Assembly (NCBI RefSeq): GCF_002382885.1
Contig: NZ_NWVL01000044.1
Coordinates: 1 to 64,000 of the forward strand
Direction of reading: 5' to 3'
DNA length: 64,000 nucleotides
Source of the DNA: Streptomyces sp. WZ.A104
GTDB taxonomy: Bacteria > Actinomycetota > Actinomycetes > Streptomycetales > Streptomycetaceae
The notes under the pieces were generated by a model, which was not told where the DNA came from, made no database searches, and worked only from the letters and a program-made list of their open reading frames with translations. Both the position numbers and the translations under genes were made by a program. Within the stretch, counting starts at the first letter, position 1. Each line of letters begins with the position of its first letter. Of the stretch, positions 26,010 to 34,323 are shown in pieces.

Positions 26010-26567
26010 ATGGCACGGGAGCGCACGGAACCCACCCGCACGGCGCGCGCACGGGCACGGAATCCGGTGGTGATCGCCGCGATGGCGCTGGCCGTCTGCG
26101 CGGCCGGAGCCGCGGGCTGGGGCGGCTGGCAGCGCTACGACGCCGCACACGACGACGCGGCCTCCTTCGCACAGGCACGGGACGACGCGCTGGCTGCGGG
26201 GGAGCAGGCGGTGCAGAACATGAACACCCTGGACCACCGCACCCTGGAAAAGGGGCTCGACAGCTGGGAGGAGTCCACGACCGGCGACCTCCACCGCCAA
26301 CTCGTCGACGGGCGCGACGCGTTCGCGAAGCAGATCGCGGAGGCCAGGACGGTCAGCACCGCGAAGGTCCTCTCCGGTGCGGTGACCGAGCTGGACCAAC
26401 GGGCGGGCCGGGCCGGGGTGATGGTGGCACTGAGAGTCACGGTGACCGCGCCGAAGGGCGAACCAGCGGTGAAGGAAAGCCGGTTGCTCGGCAGCCTCAC
26501 CCGGACCGCCGAGGGGTGGAAGCTCAGCGCGCTCGGCCAGGCGCCCGTCGGCAGCACGGCCGGCTGA
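26010..26567 (+). CDS. Mce-associated membrane protein, type A (Mas3)
   Basis: A 185-residue type A Mas protein. A basic start (MARERTEPTRTARARARN) precedes a membrane helix (VVIAAMALAVCAAGAAGWGG) and a helix plus NTF2-like domain (ASFAQARDDALAAGEQAV, MVALRVTVTAPKGE, LLGSLTRTAEGWKLSAL). It looks like a duplicate of the gene at 24788. ATG 26010 has a GGGGAGAG site; ATG 25947, overlapping the preceding stop, is the alternative. Confidence 0.85.
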   Translation: MARERTEPTRTARARARNPVVIAAMALAVCAAGAAGWGGWQRYDAAHDDAASFAQARDDALAAGEQAVQNMNTLDHRTLEKGLDSWEESTTGDLHRQLVDGRDAFAKQIAEARTVSTAKVLSGAVTELDQRAGRAGVMVALRVTVTAPKGEPAVKESRLLGSLTRTAEGWKLSALGQAPVGSTAG

Positions 26568-26631
26568 CCCCCGGCACCGCATCGCACCGCACCACCCGCA
26601 CCGCCCCGCTCGCCCCGGAGAGGACCCCGCC

Positions 26632-27414
26632 TTGTCGACGACCCGCCACCTCGTCAACCGCCGCCGCCGGCTCGCCACCGCACCACCCCGTACGACGGTG
26701 ACCGAGGCGGAACCGGCTCAGGAGCCGCCCCCCGCCCCGGCGACCGATGCCGCCCCGGCGACCGATGCCGCCCCGGAAGCCGATGGCGACCCGGCTACCG
26801 GCGCCGGTCAGGGGACTGGCGCCGCCCCGGAAGCCGATGCCGCACCGGTCACCGACCCGCAGCCGGACGGCCCGCGGCGCAGCGGGCCGCGCCTCCGCCG
26901 CCTCCGTGTCTCGCTGCCCGCTGTGCTGTGTGCCCTCACCGTCCTCCTCGGGGCCTTTGCCGCCTGGGCGTTCGCCTCGGCCGGGGAGCTCCGTGACGAA
27001 CCGGCCCGGCAGAACACCGCGCTCACCGACATCGGCAGCACCAGTGAGGTGAAGGGCCGGATCAGCGAGGCGGTCGGTGCGGTGTTCTCGTACGACTACG
27101 CCTCGCCCGCCCGGTCCGACCGCGCGGCGAGCACTTACCTCACCGGCCGGGCCGTGCGGCAGCACAAGGACATGCTCGCCGAGGTACGGGAGCAGGCCCC
27201 GCAGCAGAAGCTCGTCCTCACCACAACGGTCACCGAGAGCGGGGTGCAGTTCCTCGACGGCGACCGGGCTCGGCTGCTGATCTTCGCCGACCAGAGCAAC
27301 ACCCGTACCGGCAAGGACGAGGAGACCACCTACGCGGCGGCCATGTTCGCCGTGGACGCAGTGCGCCGGGGGGACACCTGGCTGATCGCCGCCATCGACA
27401 CGTTCACCCGGTGA
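26632..27414 (+). CDS. Mce-associated membrane protein, type B (Mas4)
   Basis: A 260-residue type B Mas protein. The N-terminal 90 residues are an Ala/Pro/Asp low-complexity region with repeats of the type PATDAAPEAD. A membrane helix follows (VSLPAVLCALTVLLGAFAAW), then the same extracellular domain as the gene at 25333 (SSTSEVKGRISEAVGAVFSY-like block, LVLTTTVTESGVQFL, LLIFADQSNTRTG). The start is TTG 26632 with GGAGAGG upstream. A 64-base gap precedes it, the longest so far in the operon, so a secondary promoter is possible. Confidence 0.82.
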   Translation: MSTTRHLVNRRRRLATAPPRTTVTEAEPAQEPPPAPATDAAPATDAAPEADGDPATGAGQGTGAAPEADAAPVTDPQPDGPRRSGPRLRRLRVSLPAVLCALTVLLGAFAAWAFASAGELRDEPARQNTALTDIGSTSEVKGRISEAVGAVFSYDYASPARSDRAASTYLTGRAVRQHKDMLAEVREQAPQQKLVLTTTVTESGVQFLDGDRARLLIFADQSNTRTGKDEETTYAAAMFAVDAVRRGDTWLIAAIDTFTR

Positions 27415-27449
27415 GTCCGGGCCCCGGACGATGGGGGAGAGGAGCCCAG

Positions 27450-28796
27450 ATGAGCGCCAACCGCACCGCGCGCCGCCGCCTCACCACCACGGCCGCCGCG
27501 GTCGCCGCGATGGCCGCGCTCACCGCGTCCCAGGCGCCGGGGTTCGCGCTGCCCGAGCCCCGCCAGGAGAAGGCCGCGGGCGCCTCCGACGACGTGGTGT
27601 GGACCGAGGTGCCGGGCGACGACATCTACCACACCGAGTTGCCGCCGCTGCGGAGCCCGAAGCCGCCCGCACCCCCGAAGCCGGGCGCGAAACCCGATCC
27701 GGTGGTGGTCCGCGCCTGGCCCGAGGCGGGCATTCCGGCCACCGTCCTCGCCGCCTACCGCCGGGCCGAGAGCGCGGTGCGCCGCGGCGACCCCGGCTGC
27801 GGGCTCCCGTGGCAGCTGCTCGCGGCGATCGGCAAGGTCGAGTCCGGCCAGGCGTCCGGCGGCCGGGTCGACGCGCGCGGGACGACCCTCACCCCGATCC
27901 TCGGGCCCGCGCTCGACGGAAACGGCTTCGCCCTGATCCGGGACACCGACGGTGGAGCGTACGACGGCGACCGCACCTACGACCGGGCTGTCGGGCCGAT
28001 GCAGTTCATCCCCTCCACCTGGGCGGCCTGGGGCAGGGACGGCAACGGTGACGGGCGCAAGGACCCGAACAACATCTACGACGCGGCGCTCGCCGCCGGT
28101 CACTACCTCTGCGCCGGGCCCCGCGATCTGACGCGCCGCGCCGACCTGGACCGGGCGATCCTCAGCTACAACCGCTCCGAGACCTATCTGCGGACCGTGC
28201 TGTCGTGGCTGGAGTTCTACCGCAAGGGCACCCACCCGGTCGCCGACGGCAAGGGCGTCGTGCCGGTCAGCCCGGGCCCCGGCGGGAAGACCCCGCCCAA
28301 GGCCCCGGTCGGCGGCCCCGGCACACAGGGCCGCCCGGGCAAAGGCAACGCCGATGACGACGGCGGCATCGTCATCGGCCCCCAGCCCACCCGCCCACCG
28401 GCCCCGACGCCCTCACCCGGTCCGACAGACCCCGGTCCGACTGACCCTGGTCCGACTGACCCGGGCCCCACGGACCCGGGCCCCACGGACCCGGGCCCCA
28501 CGGACCCGAGCCCCGATCCGACGGACTCCGGCCCCACCGACCCGACCGACCCGGGGCCGGACCCCACCGACCCGGGGCCGGACCCCACCGACCCGAGCCC
28601 CACCCCGACCGGACCCCCCACATCGCCGGACCCCGACCCCGATCCCGCCCCGGACCCCGGTGAGACCGGGCCCGCCTGCCCCGGCGACACCCCGGCCCCC
28701 TCCCCGTCCGGCGACGCGGGGCCGGCGGGCCCGGTCTCGCCGGACGAGCCCTGCGCCATGCCGACCGGCGAACCGGAGTCCGGGTCAGCCGCCTGA
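27450..28796 (+). CDS. Secreted MltB-like lytic transglycosylase with Pro-rich tail
   Basis: A 448-residue exported protein. The signal peptide is residues 1-32 (TTAAAVAAMAALTASQAPGFA). The catalytic SLT_2/MltB domain (about 90-260) includes WQLLAAIGKVESGQ, with the probable catalytic Glu, then AVGPMQFIPSTWAAWGRDGNGDG and ILSYNRSETYLRTVLSWL. It should cleave peptidoglycan glycan strands. The last 160 residues are a Pro/Thr/Asp-rich repeat tail, probably a cell-wall spacer, with no LPXTG anchor. ATG 27450 follows GGAGAGGAG. It closes the mce operon and its stop overlaps the end of the convergent ligase gene by 12 bases. Confidence 0.87.
   Translation: MSANRTARRRLTTTAAAVAAMAALTASQAPGFALPEPRQEKAAGASDDVVWTEVPGDDIYHTELPPLRSPKPPAPPKPGAKPDPVVVRAWPEAGIPATVLAAYRRAESAVRRGDPGCGLPWQLLAAIGKVESGQASGGRVDARGTTLTPILGPALDGNGFALIRDTDGGAYDGDRTYDRAVGPMQFIPSTWAAWGRDGNGDGRKDPNNIYDAALAAGHYLCAGPRDLTRRADLDRAILSYNRSETYLRTVLSWLEFYRKGTHPVADGKGVVPVSPGPGGKTPPKAPVGGPGTQGRPGKGNADDDGGIVIGPQPTRPPAPTPSPGPTDPGPTDPGPTDPGPTDPGPTDPGPTDPSPDPTDSGPTDPTDPGPDPTDPGPDPTDPSPTPTGPPTSPDPDPDPAPDPGETGPACPGDTPAPSPSGDAGPAGPVSPDEPCAMPTGEPESGSAA
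28461..28505 (+). repeat. 15 bp tandem repeat, three exact copies
   Basis: Three head-to-tail copies of CCGGGCCCCACGGAC at 28461-28475, 28476-28490 and 28491-28505 encode PGPTD units in the transglycosylase tail. More diverged 15-base units lie upstream, from about 28425. Confidence 0.9.
28551..28592 (+). repeat. 21 bp tandem repeat, two exact copies
   Basis: Positions 28551-28571 are repeated exactly at 28572-28592 and encode PGPDPTD units. Together with the 15 bp repeats, this makes tail length a likely polymorphism between strains. Confidence 0.85.
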
Positions 28797-29846
28797 CAGC
28801 ACCTCGGCCAGGTCGTAGGAGACGACCTCCTCCAACTGCGCGTACGTACAGTCGGCGGGGGACCGGTCCGGGCGCCACCGCCGGAACTGCGTGGTGTGCC
28901 GGAACCGGTCGCCCTCCATGTGGTCGTACGCCACCTCGCAGACCCGCTCGGGGCGCAACGGCACCCAGGACTGGTCCTTCTTGCCCGACCAGCGGTTCTG
29001 CGTCCCCGGCAGCCGGGACCGCTCGTGCGCCGCCGCGTCCGCCCAGGCGCCCCACGGATGGTCGGCGAACTCGGTGCGCAGCGGGGCGAGTTCCTCGGCG
29101 AGTTCGGCGCGCCGCTTCATCGGGAAGGCCGCGCAGACCCCGACGTGCTGGAGCACGCCCCCGGTGTCGTACAGCCCGAGCAGCAGCGAGCCGACGACCG
29201 GGCCGCTCTTGTGCTCGCGGTAGCCCGCCACCACGACGTCCGCCGAACGCTCGTGCTTGATCTTGTACATCACGCGGGTGTCGGGCCGGTAGGGCAGGTC
29301 GACCGGCTTGGCGACGACGCCGTCGAGCCCCGCGCCCTCGTACCGGTCGAACCACTGCCGGGCGACCTCGATGTCCGTGGTGGAAGGGGCGAGGAGGACC
29401 GGCGGGGACGCGCCGGCGAGCGCCGCCTCCAGTACCGCCCGCCGGTCCGCCTGCCGGGTGGAGAGAAGAGAGGTGTCGTCGACCGCGAGGACGTCGAAGG
29501 CGATGAAACTCGCCGGGGTCTGCTCGGCCAGCATCCGCACCCGGGAGTCCGCCGGGTGGATGCGCTCGCTGAGCCGGTCGAAGTCGAGCCGTCCCTCGTG
29601 GGCGATGACGATCTCCCCGTCGATCACGCAACGCGGCGGGAGGTTCTCCCGCACGGCGTCGACCAGGTCGGGGAAGTAGCGGGTGAGGGGCTTTCCGGTG
29701 CGGCTGCCGATCTCGACCTCGTCGCCGTCCCGGAAGACGATCGCGCGGAAGCCGTCCCACTTCGCCTCGTAACTCATGCCCGGCGGAATCGCGGACACCG
29801 ACTTGGCGAGCATCGGCTTCACGGGCGGCATCACCGGCAGGTCCAT
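28785..29846 (-). CDS. ligC: ATP-dependent DNA ligase (LigC type)
   Basis: A 353-residue ATP-dependent DNA ligase. The adenylation motif EAKWDGFR carries the nucleophilic Lys29. Motif III is in PASFIAFDVLAVDD, motif IV in GLDGVVAKP, and motif V in RVMYKIKHERSADVVV. The OB-fold domain follows (about 210-350). The size and lack of polymerase and nuclease domains fit actinobacterial LigC. ATG 29846 is chosen; the frame stays open upstream, but the conserved N-terminus starts here. It is divergent from a LigD-type polymerase gene, so both probably act in break repair. No Ku gene lies in the window. Confidence 0.93.
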   Translation of the reverse strand: MDLPVMPPVKPMLAKSVSAIPPGMSYEAKWDGFRAIVFRDGDEVEIGSRTGKPLTRYFPDLVDAVRENLPPRCVIDGEIVIAHEGRLDFDRLSERIHPADSRVRMLAEQTPASFIAFDVLAVDDTSLLSTRQADRRAVLEAALAGASPPVLLAPSTTDIEVARQWFDRYEGAGLDGVVAKPVDLPYRPDTRVMYKIKHERSADVVVAGYREHKSGPVVGSLLLGLYDTGGVLQHVGVCAAFPMKRRAELAEELAPLRTEFADHPWGAWADAAAHERSRLPGTQNRWSGKKDQSWVPLRPERVCEVAYDHMEGDRFRHTTQFRRWRPDRSPADCTYAQLEEVVSYDLAEVLSGG

Positions 29847-29922
29847 GGCCCGATTCTGTCGCCCTTCCCTGCCCATGTCTCCCGATATGCGGCATATGTG
29901 CGATCGGCCTACGGTGGCCGTC

Positions 29923-30948
29923 ATGGGAGCAGCGGTGGAGCTGGACGCGGGCGGACGGGCCGTGAGGCTGTCCAACCCGGACAAGGTGTACTTCCCGGAG
30001 AAGGGCTACACCAAGAGGGACGTGGCCGAGTACTTCCTCGCCGTCGGGGCGGGCATCACCCGTGCCCTCAACCACCGGCCGACCACCCTCCAGCGCTTCG
30101 TGGACGGGGTCGAGGGCGACTTCTTCTACCAGAAGAGGGCCCCGAAGAACCTCCCCGAGTGGATTCCCACCGCCCGCATCGCCTTCCCCAGCGGCCGCCC
30201 CGCCGACGAGATCTGCCCCACCGAGCTCGCCGCCGTGATCTGGGCCGCCAACCTCGGCACACTCACCTTCCACCCGTGGCCGGTCCGGGCCGGGGACACC
30301 GACCACCCCGACGAGCTGCGCATCGACCTCGACCCGCAGCCCGGCACCGACTACGCCGACGCGGTCACCGCCGCCCACGAGCTGCGGTCCGTCCTGGAGG
30401 ACCATGGCGTACGCGGCTGGCCCAAGACCTCCGGGGGCCGCGGGATGCATGTCTTCATCCCCATCGAGCCCGCCTGGACCTTCACCCAGGTGCGGCGTGC
30501 CGCCATCGCCGCCGGGCGCGAGCTGGAGCGGCGGATGCCCGACCGGGTGACCACGGCCTGGTGGAAGGAGGAGCGCGGCGAGCGGATCTTCGTCGACTTC
30601 AACCAGACCGCCCGCGACCGCACGATCGCCTCCGCCTACTCCGTACGCCCCTTCCCGCACGCCCCGGTCTCCGCCCCACTGCGCTGGGAGGAGATCGACG
30701 ACGCCGAACCGCGCGACTTCGACATCCGCACACTGCCGGTGCGGTACGCCGAACTCGGCGATGTCCACGCCGACATGGACCAGGAGGCGTTCCGGCTCGA
30801 CGGGCTGCTGGAGCTGGCGGACCGGGACGAGAAGGAGCGGGGGATGGGGGACATGCCGTATCCGCCGGAGTACCCGAAGATGCCCGGCGAACCCAAGCGC
30901 GTCCAGCCCAGCCGCGCCCGGCACGACGACGACGGCGAGATGGCGTGA
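29923..30948 (+). CDS. LigD-type DNA repair polymerase/primase domain protein
   Basis: A 341-residue stand-alone archaeo-eukaryotic primase-type polymerase (LigD POL). Features are VRLSNPDKVYFPEKGYTKRD at the N-terminus, the 5'-phosphate-binding region FFYQKRAPKNLPEW, and the catalytic acidic pair D135 and D137 in IDLDPQPG. KTSGGRGMHVFIPI carries the active-site His, and a third acidic site lies in IFVDFNQTARDRT. It would add a few nucleotides at DNA ends for end joining or gap repair. ATG 29923 is preferred; GTG 29914 is possible. The 76-base gap to the divergent ligase gene must hold both promoters. It is coupled by GTGA to the membrane protein downstream. Confidence 0.9.
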   Translation: MGAAVELDAGGRAVRLSNPDKVYFPEKGYTKRDVAEYFLAVGAGITRALNHRPTTLQRFVDGVEGDFFYQKRAPKNLPEWIPTARIAFPSGRPADEICPTELAAVIWAANLGTLTFHPWPVRAGDTDHPDELRIDLDPQPGTDYADAVTAAHELRSVLEDHGVRGWPKTSGGRGMHVFIPIEPAWTFTQVRRAAIAAGRELERRMPDRVTTAWWKEERGERIFVDFNQTARDRTIASAYSVRPFPHAPVSAPLRWEEIDDAEPRDFDIRTLPVRYAELGDVHADMDQEAFRLDGLLELADRDEKERGMGDMPYPPEYPKMPGEPKRVQPSRARHDDDGEMA

Positions 30949-32069
30949 GCGAACACAGTGAGAGAGCCGACAGCAGCGAGAAGGGCGGCATCAGTGGCAA
31001 CAGAGGCGGCAGCAGTGAGAAACACGGTGCCCACGGCCGCCCGCTGACCCTCCGCGACCGCTGGGAGGCGTACAAGAACAGCCCGTTCCTCCCCGCGACG
31101 GTCCTCGTCCTCATCGTCGCCGCCGCGGCCGGTCTCTTCGCCGGTTCCTACACCTACGCGATGGCCAACCCCACCCCGCACCGGATTCCCGCCGCCCTGG
31201 TCACCCAGCCGGAGGCGGAGCGCGGCGAGGCGTTCGTCGCCGCGATGGAGAAGGCCCTCGACACCTCGCTCGAACTGCGCGAGTACCCGGACCCGGCAGA
31301 CGCCCGCCGCGCCCTGAACGAACAGAAGGTCTTCGCCATCGTCCGTGCCTCCGGCCGCGGGGTGGCGCTGGACGTGGCCGGGGCTTCCGGGGCCTCCGTG
31401 GCCGAGCTGCTCGGCAAGGCGGGGGTGGAGGCCGGTGACGCCGCCGGAGTGCCGGTGACGGTCAGGGACGTCAAGCCGCTCCAGCGGGGCGACCCGCGCG
31501 GGCTCGCCCTGTTCTACATCTCACTGGCCGCCGTGATCATGGGCTTCCTCGGCGCGATCCAGCTGAGCATCCACGCCCACGGCCTCGACCCGGCGGAGCG
31601 CATCGCGTTCACCGCCGCGTACGCCCTGCTCGGCGGCCTCGCCATCGCGGCGGCCGTGGACTGGTGGCTCGGGGCGGTCGACCTTCCGTTCGTGCAGTCC
31701 TGGCTGATCCTGGCGTTCACGATGTTCACCTCCGGCATGGTCTTCACGATGTTCAACACCCTGATGGGCCGGTGGGCGATGATCCCCACCTGGGGCGTCA
31801 TGGTGCTGCTCGGCAACTCCTCGTCCGGCGGAGCGGTGTCCTGGCCGCTGCTTCCCTCCGCCCTCGGGCACATCGGCCGCTGGCTCCCGCCGGGCGCGTC
31901 CGTCAACGCCCAGCACACCGCCGTCTACTACCAGGGCCATCAGTTCGTCTTCCCGTACCTGGTGCTTGCCGCCTGGGCGCTGGTCTCCTGCACGGTGTTC
32001 TGGGTGTGGCGCCACCGACACCCAGGAGGCCGCGCCCGCACACCTGAGCATGCGGCCACGGCCTCCTGA
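30945..32069 (+). CDS. YhgE/Pip-like (ABC-2 type) membrane protein
   Basis: A 374-residue membrane protein. A Ser/Glu-rich hydrophilic N-terminus precedes a first membrane helix (ATVLVLIVAAAAGLFAGSYT). A periplasmic-side domain of about 110 residues follows, then five helices (ALFYISLAAVIMGFLGAIQL; WLILAFTMFTSGMVFTMFNT). The segment SSSGGAVSWPLLPSALGHIG is typical of YhgE/Pip and ABC-2 proteins. These may move small molecules or take part in export, but no ATPase is nearby. The start GTG 30945 overlaps the polymerase stop, yet a functional link to DNA repair is not obvious. Confidence 0.75.
   Translation: MSEHSERADSSEKGGISGNRGGSSEKHGAHGRPLTLRDRWEAYKNSPFLPATVLVLIVAAAAGLFAGSYTYAMANPTPHRIPAALVTQPEAERGEAFVAAMEKALDTSLELREYPDPADARRALNEQKVFAIVRASGRGVALDVAGASGASVAELLGKAGVEAGDAAGVPVTVRDVKPLQRGDPRGLALFYISLAAVIMGFLGAIQLSIHAHGLDPAERIAFTAAYALLGGLAIAAAVDWWLGAVDLPFVQSWLILAFTMFTSGMVFTMFNTLMGRWAMIPTWGVMVLLGNSSSGGAVSWPLLPSALGHIGRWLPPGASVNAQHTAVYYQGHQFVFPYLVLAAWALVSCTVFWVWRHRHPGGRARTPEHAATAS
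32023..32068. terminator. 10 bp hairpin between convergent genes
   Basis: Positions 32023-32032 pair perfectly with 32059-32068, separated by 26 bases. The hairpin lies within the last codons of the YhgE-like gene and directly before the end of the convergent gene at 32086, so it may terminate both. Confidence 0.5.
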
Positions 32070-32085
32070 GAACTCCTCCGCCGGC

Positions 32086-34323
32086 CTACAGCTCCTTGAT
32101 CCGGATGTCGCGGTAGGAGATGACGTCCGTGACCCCGTGCACCTGGAGCCCGATGTGACCGGAGGCGAACCGCCGGCCGTCGGTGCCCGGGTCGTCACCG
32201 CGCGGCGGCTCGAAGAGCTGACCGCGGGTGTTGTCGAACTCGTTGATCAGGACGCCGTTGCGGTAGATCTCGTAGTGCTGGTCGACCACCTTGATCTCGT
32301 AGTCGTTCCAGGTGCCCTTGGGCGTGACCCCGGCGCCGCCGAGACCCACCCGGTCGAAGCCGTACACCGAACCGGTCTTGTACATGTCGCCGTCCGGCCG
32401 GTCGTTGACCTGGATCTCGTGCCCGTACTTGATGGCGACCCACTCCGGACGTGACTCCTCCGGGTGGTCGTGGACCTTCGGGAAGCGGACGAAGACCCCG
32501 CCGTTGGCGTTGCCCGAGCCCGGGGCGTCGTCCCGCCACTGGAGTTTCAGCGAGAAGTCGTCGTACGCCCGGGCCGGGAACCACAGCATGCCCATACCGC
32601 CCACGGTCGTGGAGCTGGTGATGGAGGCCTCCTCCTCGTTCAGCCCGAACGCGCCGCCGCCCACGTGCTGCCATCTGGCGAGCGAGGCCGCCGTGCCGTC
32701 GAAGAGCTTGGTGTACCCCTCGACCTGGCCGGGCTTCCCGATGCCCGACTGCTCGGCGGCCCGGTTGATCGCCCTGCGCTCGCGCTGGTCGATGACGCCG
32801 TCGGTCTTCAGCCTGTCGAGCACCGACTTCACGTGCTTGAGGAACAGCGCGTGGGAGGACCAGTCCTTCTCGTCCTCGATCAGTTCGTTGACCGTGCAGC
32901 GATTGCGGGTGATCCGGTTCGGGACGCCCGTGTCGACCGTGCCGACGAAGACCGTGTGCCGCTCGTCGAACTCCGCGCAGTTCGGCGCCGGGACCCCGCC
33001 GCCCCGGGCGACGGTGAACGACACCTTCTTCGCCTCGGAGGTGTTGCCCGCCCTGTCCGTCGCCCGGTGGGAGATGGAGTGGTGGCCCACCCGGTCGACG
33101 ATCACGGGGGCGGTGTACGCGAGGTAGGGACCGCCGTCCAGCGAGTACTCCACCTTCTCCACGCCCGAGTCGTCGTCGGTCGCGGTGACGGTGGCCCTGG
33201 CGCTGGTGATGAACGCCCCGTCGGAGTTCTTGTCGCCCTCGACCTTCACCGAGGTCTCCGGAGCCGTCCCGTCCTGCGACGGCGGTTCCACGACGGTGAA
33301 CCCGACGGTCCTCTCGTCCGCCACGTTCCCCGACCGGTCGGTGGCCCGGTAGCGGACGGTGTGCTCACCCGGCTCGTGGATCATCACCGGTGCGGTGTAC
33401 GGCTGCCACGCGCCGTCGGCGCCGATCGCGTACTCGATGGTGTTGACGCCGGACCCGGTGTCGGACGCGGTCACGGTGACCGTGGCCATCCCCAGGTAGG
33501 CGCCCGCCGCGTCCTTCTCACCCGTGACGGTCGCCGAGGTCTCCGGCGGTGTCTCGTCGTCCGTCGGCGGCGCGGCGACCGCGAAGTCCACGGATTTCTC
33601 CGCCGCCGTGTTGCCCGCCCCATCGGTGGCCCGGTAGCGGACGGTGTGCTCGCCGACCTCGTTCACCACGACGGGCGCGGTGTACGGCTGCCACTCGCCC
33701 TCCGCGCCGAGGGCGTACTCGACGGTGTCGACGCCGGAGCCCTCGTCGGTGGCCTCGACGGTGACCGTGGCCTGGCCGATGTACGCGCCGTCACCGTTCC
33801 GGTCGCCGTCGACCTTCGCCGAGGTCTCGGGGGTCTCGGTGTCCTCGCCGCTGCCCTCGGTGACGGTCAGGATGCCCTGCATCCGGCCGTGGCCGGGGAT
33901 CGTGCAGTGGTAGAAGTACCGGCCGGGCGACAGCGTGACCTCCACACTGTGCCTGCCGCCCTCGGCGTCACCCGGGTTGGCCAGGATGTTCAGCTGGACG
34001 TCGTCGTTGAACTCGGGGTCCGACACGCTGAACGTCAGTGTGTGCGGCATGCTCGTCGTGTTGCCGGTCGCCGTGCTGTTCTCGAAGACGATGGTCGCCC
34101 TGCCCGCCACCGCCGTCCTGGGTGCGGTCAGATAGCGGTCGATCGGATCGCCGGCCGTCCACGTCAGGACCTGGTCGGCGGCCGCGGCCGAGGGGCGGTC
34201 GTCCTCCCGGCCGTACGCGGCCGTCGAGGTCAGCCCGAGGACCATCAGGAGAGAGGCCAGCAGGGCCACCCAGAAACCGGTCGGCCGACATCGCCGCCGT
34301 GCGGGGAGCATGGAATGTCTCAC
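32086..34323 (-). CDS. Secreted cupredoxin / Ig-like repeat / DUF1080 multidomain protein
   Basis: A 745-residue exported protein. After a signal segment (residues about 16-37) comes a blue-copper cupredoxin domain (about 50-157) with all four type 1 ligands visible: His94 in MPHTLTF, and Cys140, His145 and Met148 in YHCTIPGHGRMQG. Three near-identical repeats of about 83 residues follow (each ETSxxVxGDKNxDGAY... to RYRATDxAGNxA), resembling OmpL47/Ig-like modules. A Cys-containing helical linker leads to a C-terminal DUF1080 (3-keto-disaccharide hydrolase, concanavalin-like) domain from about 555 (FDGTAASLARWQHVGGGAF). The GTG start overlaps the stop of the upstream sugar dehydrogenase gene, so the two are co-translated. 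An extracellular redox/glycoside role is inferred. Confidence 0.85.
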   Translation of the reverse strand: MRHSMLPARRRCRPTGFWVALLASLLMVLGLTSTAAYGREDDRPSAAAADQVLTWTAGDPIDRYLTAPRTAVAGRATIVFENSTATGNTTSMPHTLTFSVSDPEFNDDVQLNILANPGDAEGGRHSVEVTLSPGRYFYHCTIPGHGRMQGILTVTEGSGEDTETPETSAKVDGDRNGDGAYIGQATVTVEATDEGSGVDTVEYALGAEGEWQPYTAPVVVNEVGEHTVRYRATDGAGNTAAEKSVDFAVAAPPTDDETPPETSATVTGEKDAAGAYLGMATVTVTASDTGSGVNTIEYAIGADGAWQPYTAPVMIHEPGEHTVRYRATDRSGNVADERTVGFTVVEPPSQDGTAPETSVKVEGDKNSDGAFITSARATVTATDDDSGVEKVEYSLDGGPYLAYTAPVIVDRVGHHSISHRATDRAGNTSEAKKVSFTVARGGGVPAPNCAEFDERHTVFVGTVDTGVPNRITRNRCTVNELIEDEKDWSSHALFLKHVKSVLDRLKTDGVIDQRERRAINRAAEQSGIGKPGQVEGYTKLFDGTAASLARWQHVGGGAFGLNEEEASITSSTTVGGMGMLWFPARAYDDFSLKLQWRDDAPGSGNANGGVFVRFPKVHDHPEESRPEWVAIKYGHEIQVNDRPDGDMYKTGSVYGFDRVGLGGAGVTPKGTWNDYEIKVVDQHYEIYRNGVLINEFDNTRGQLFEPPRGDDPGTDGRRFASGHIGLQVHGVTDVISYRDIRIKEL

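Noticed and set aside
28420..28610. Tandem repeats as a possible CRISPR array
   Set aside because: The units are 15 and 21 bp, directly adjacent without spacers, and encode the Pro-rich protein tail.
28372..30924. 850-codon leftward frame
   Set aside because: It crosses the transglycosylase, ligase and polymerase genes in a non-coding phase; its Arg/Gly-rich tail arises from the tandem repeats.
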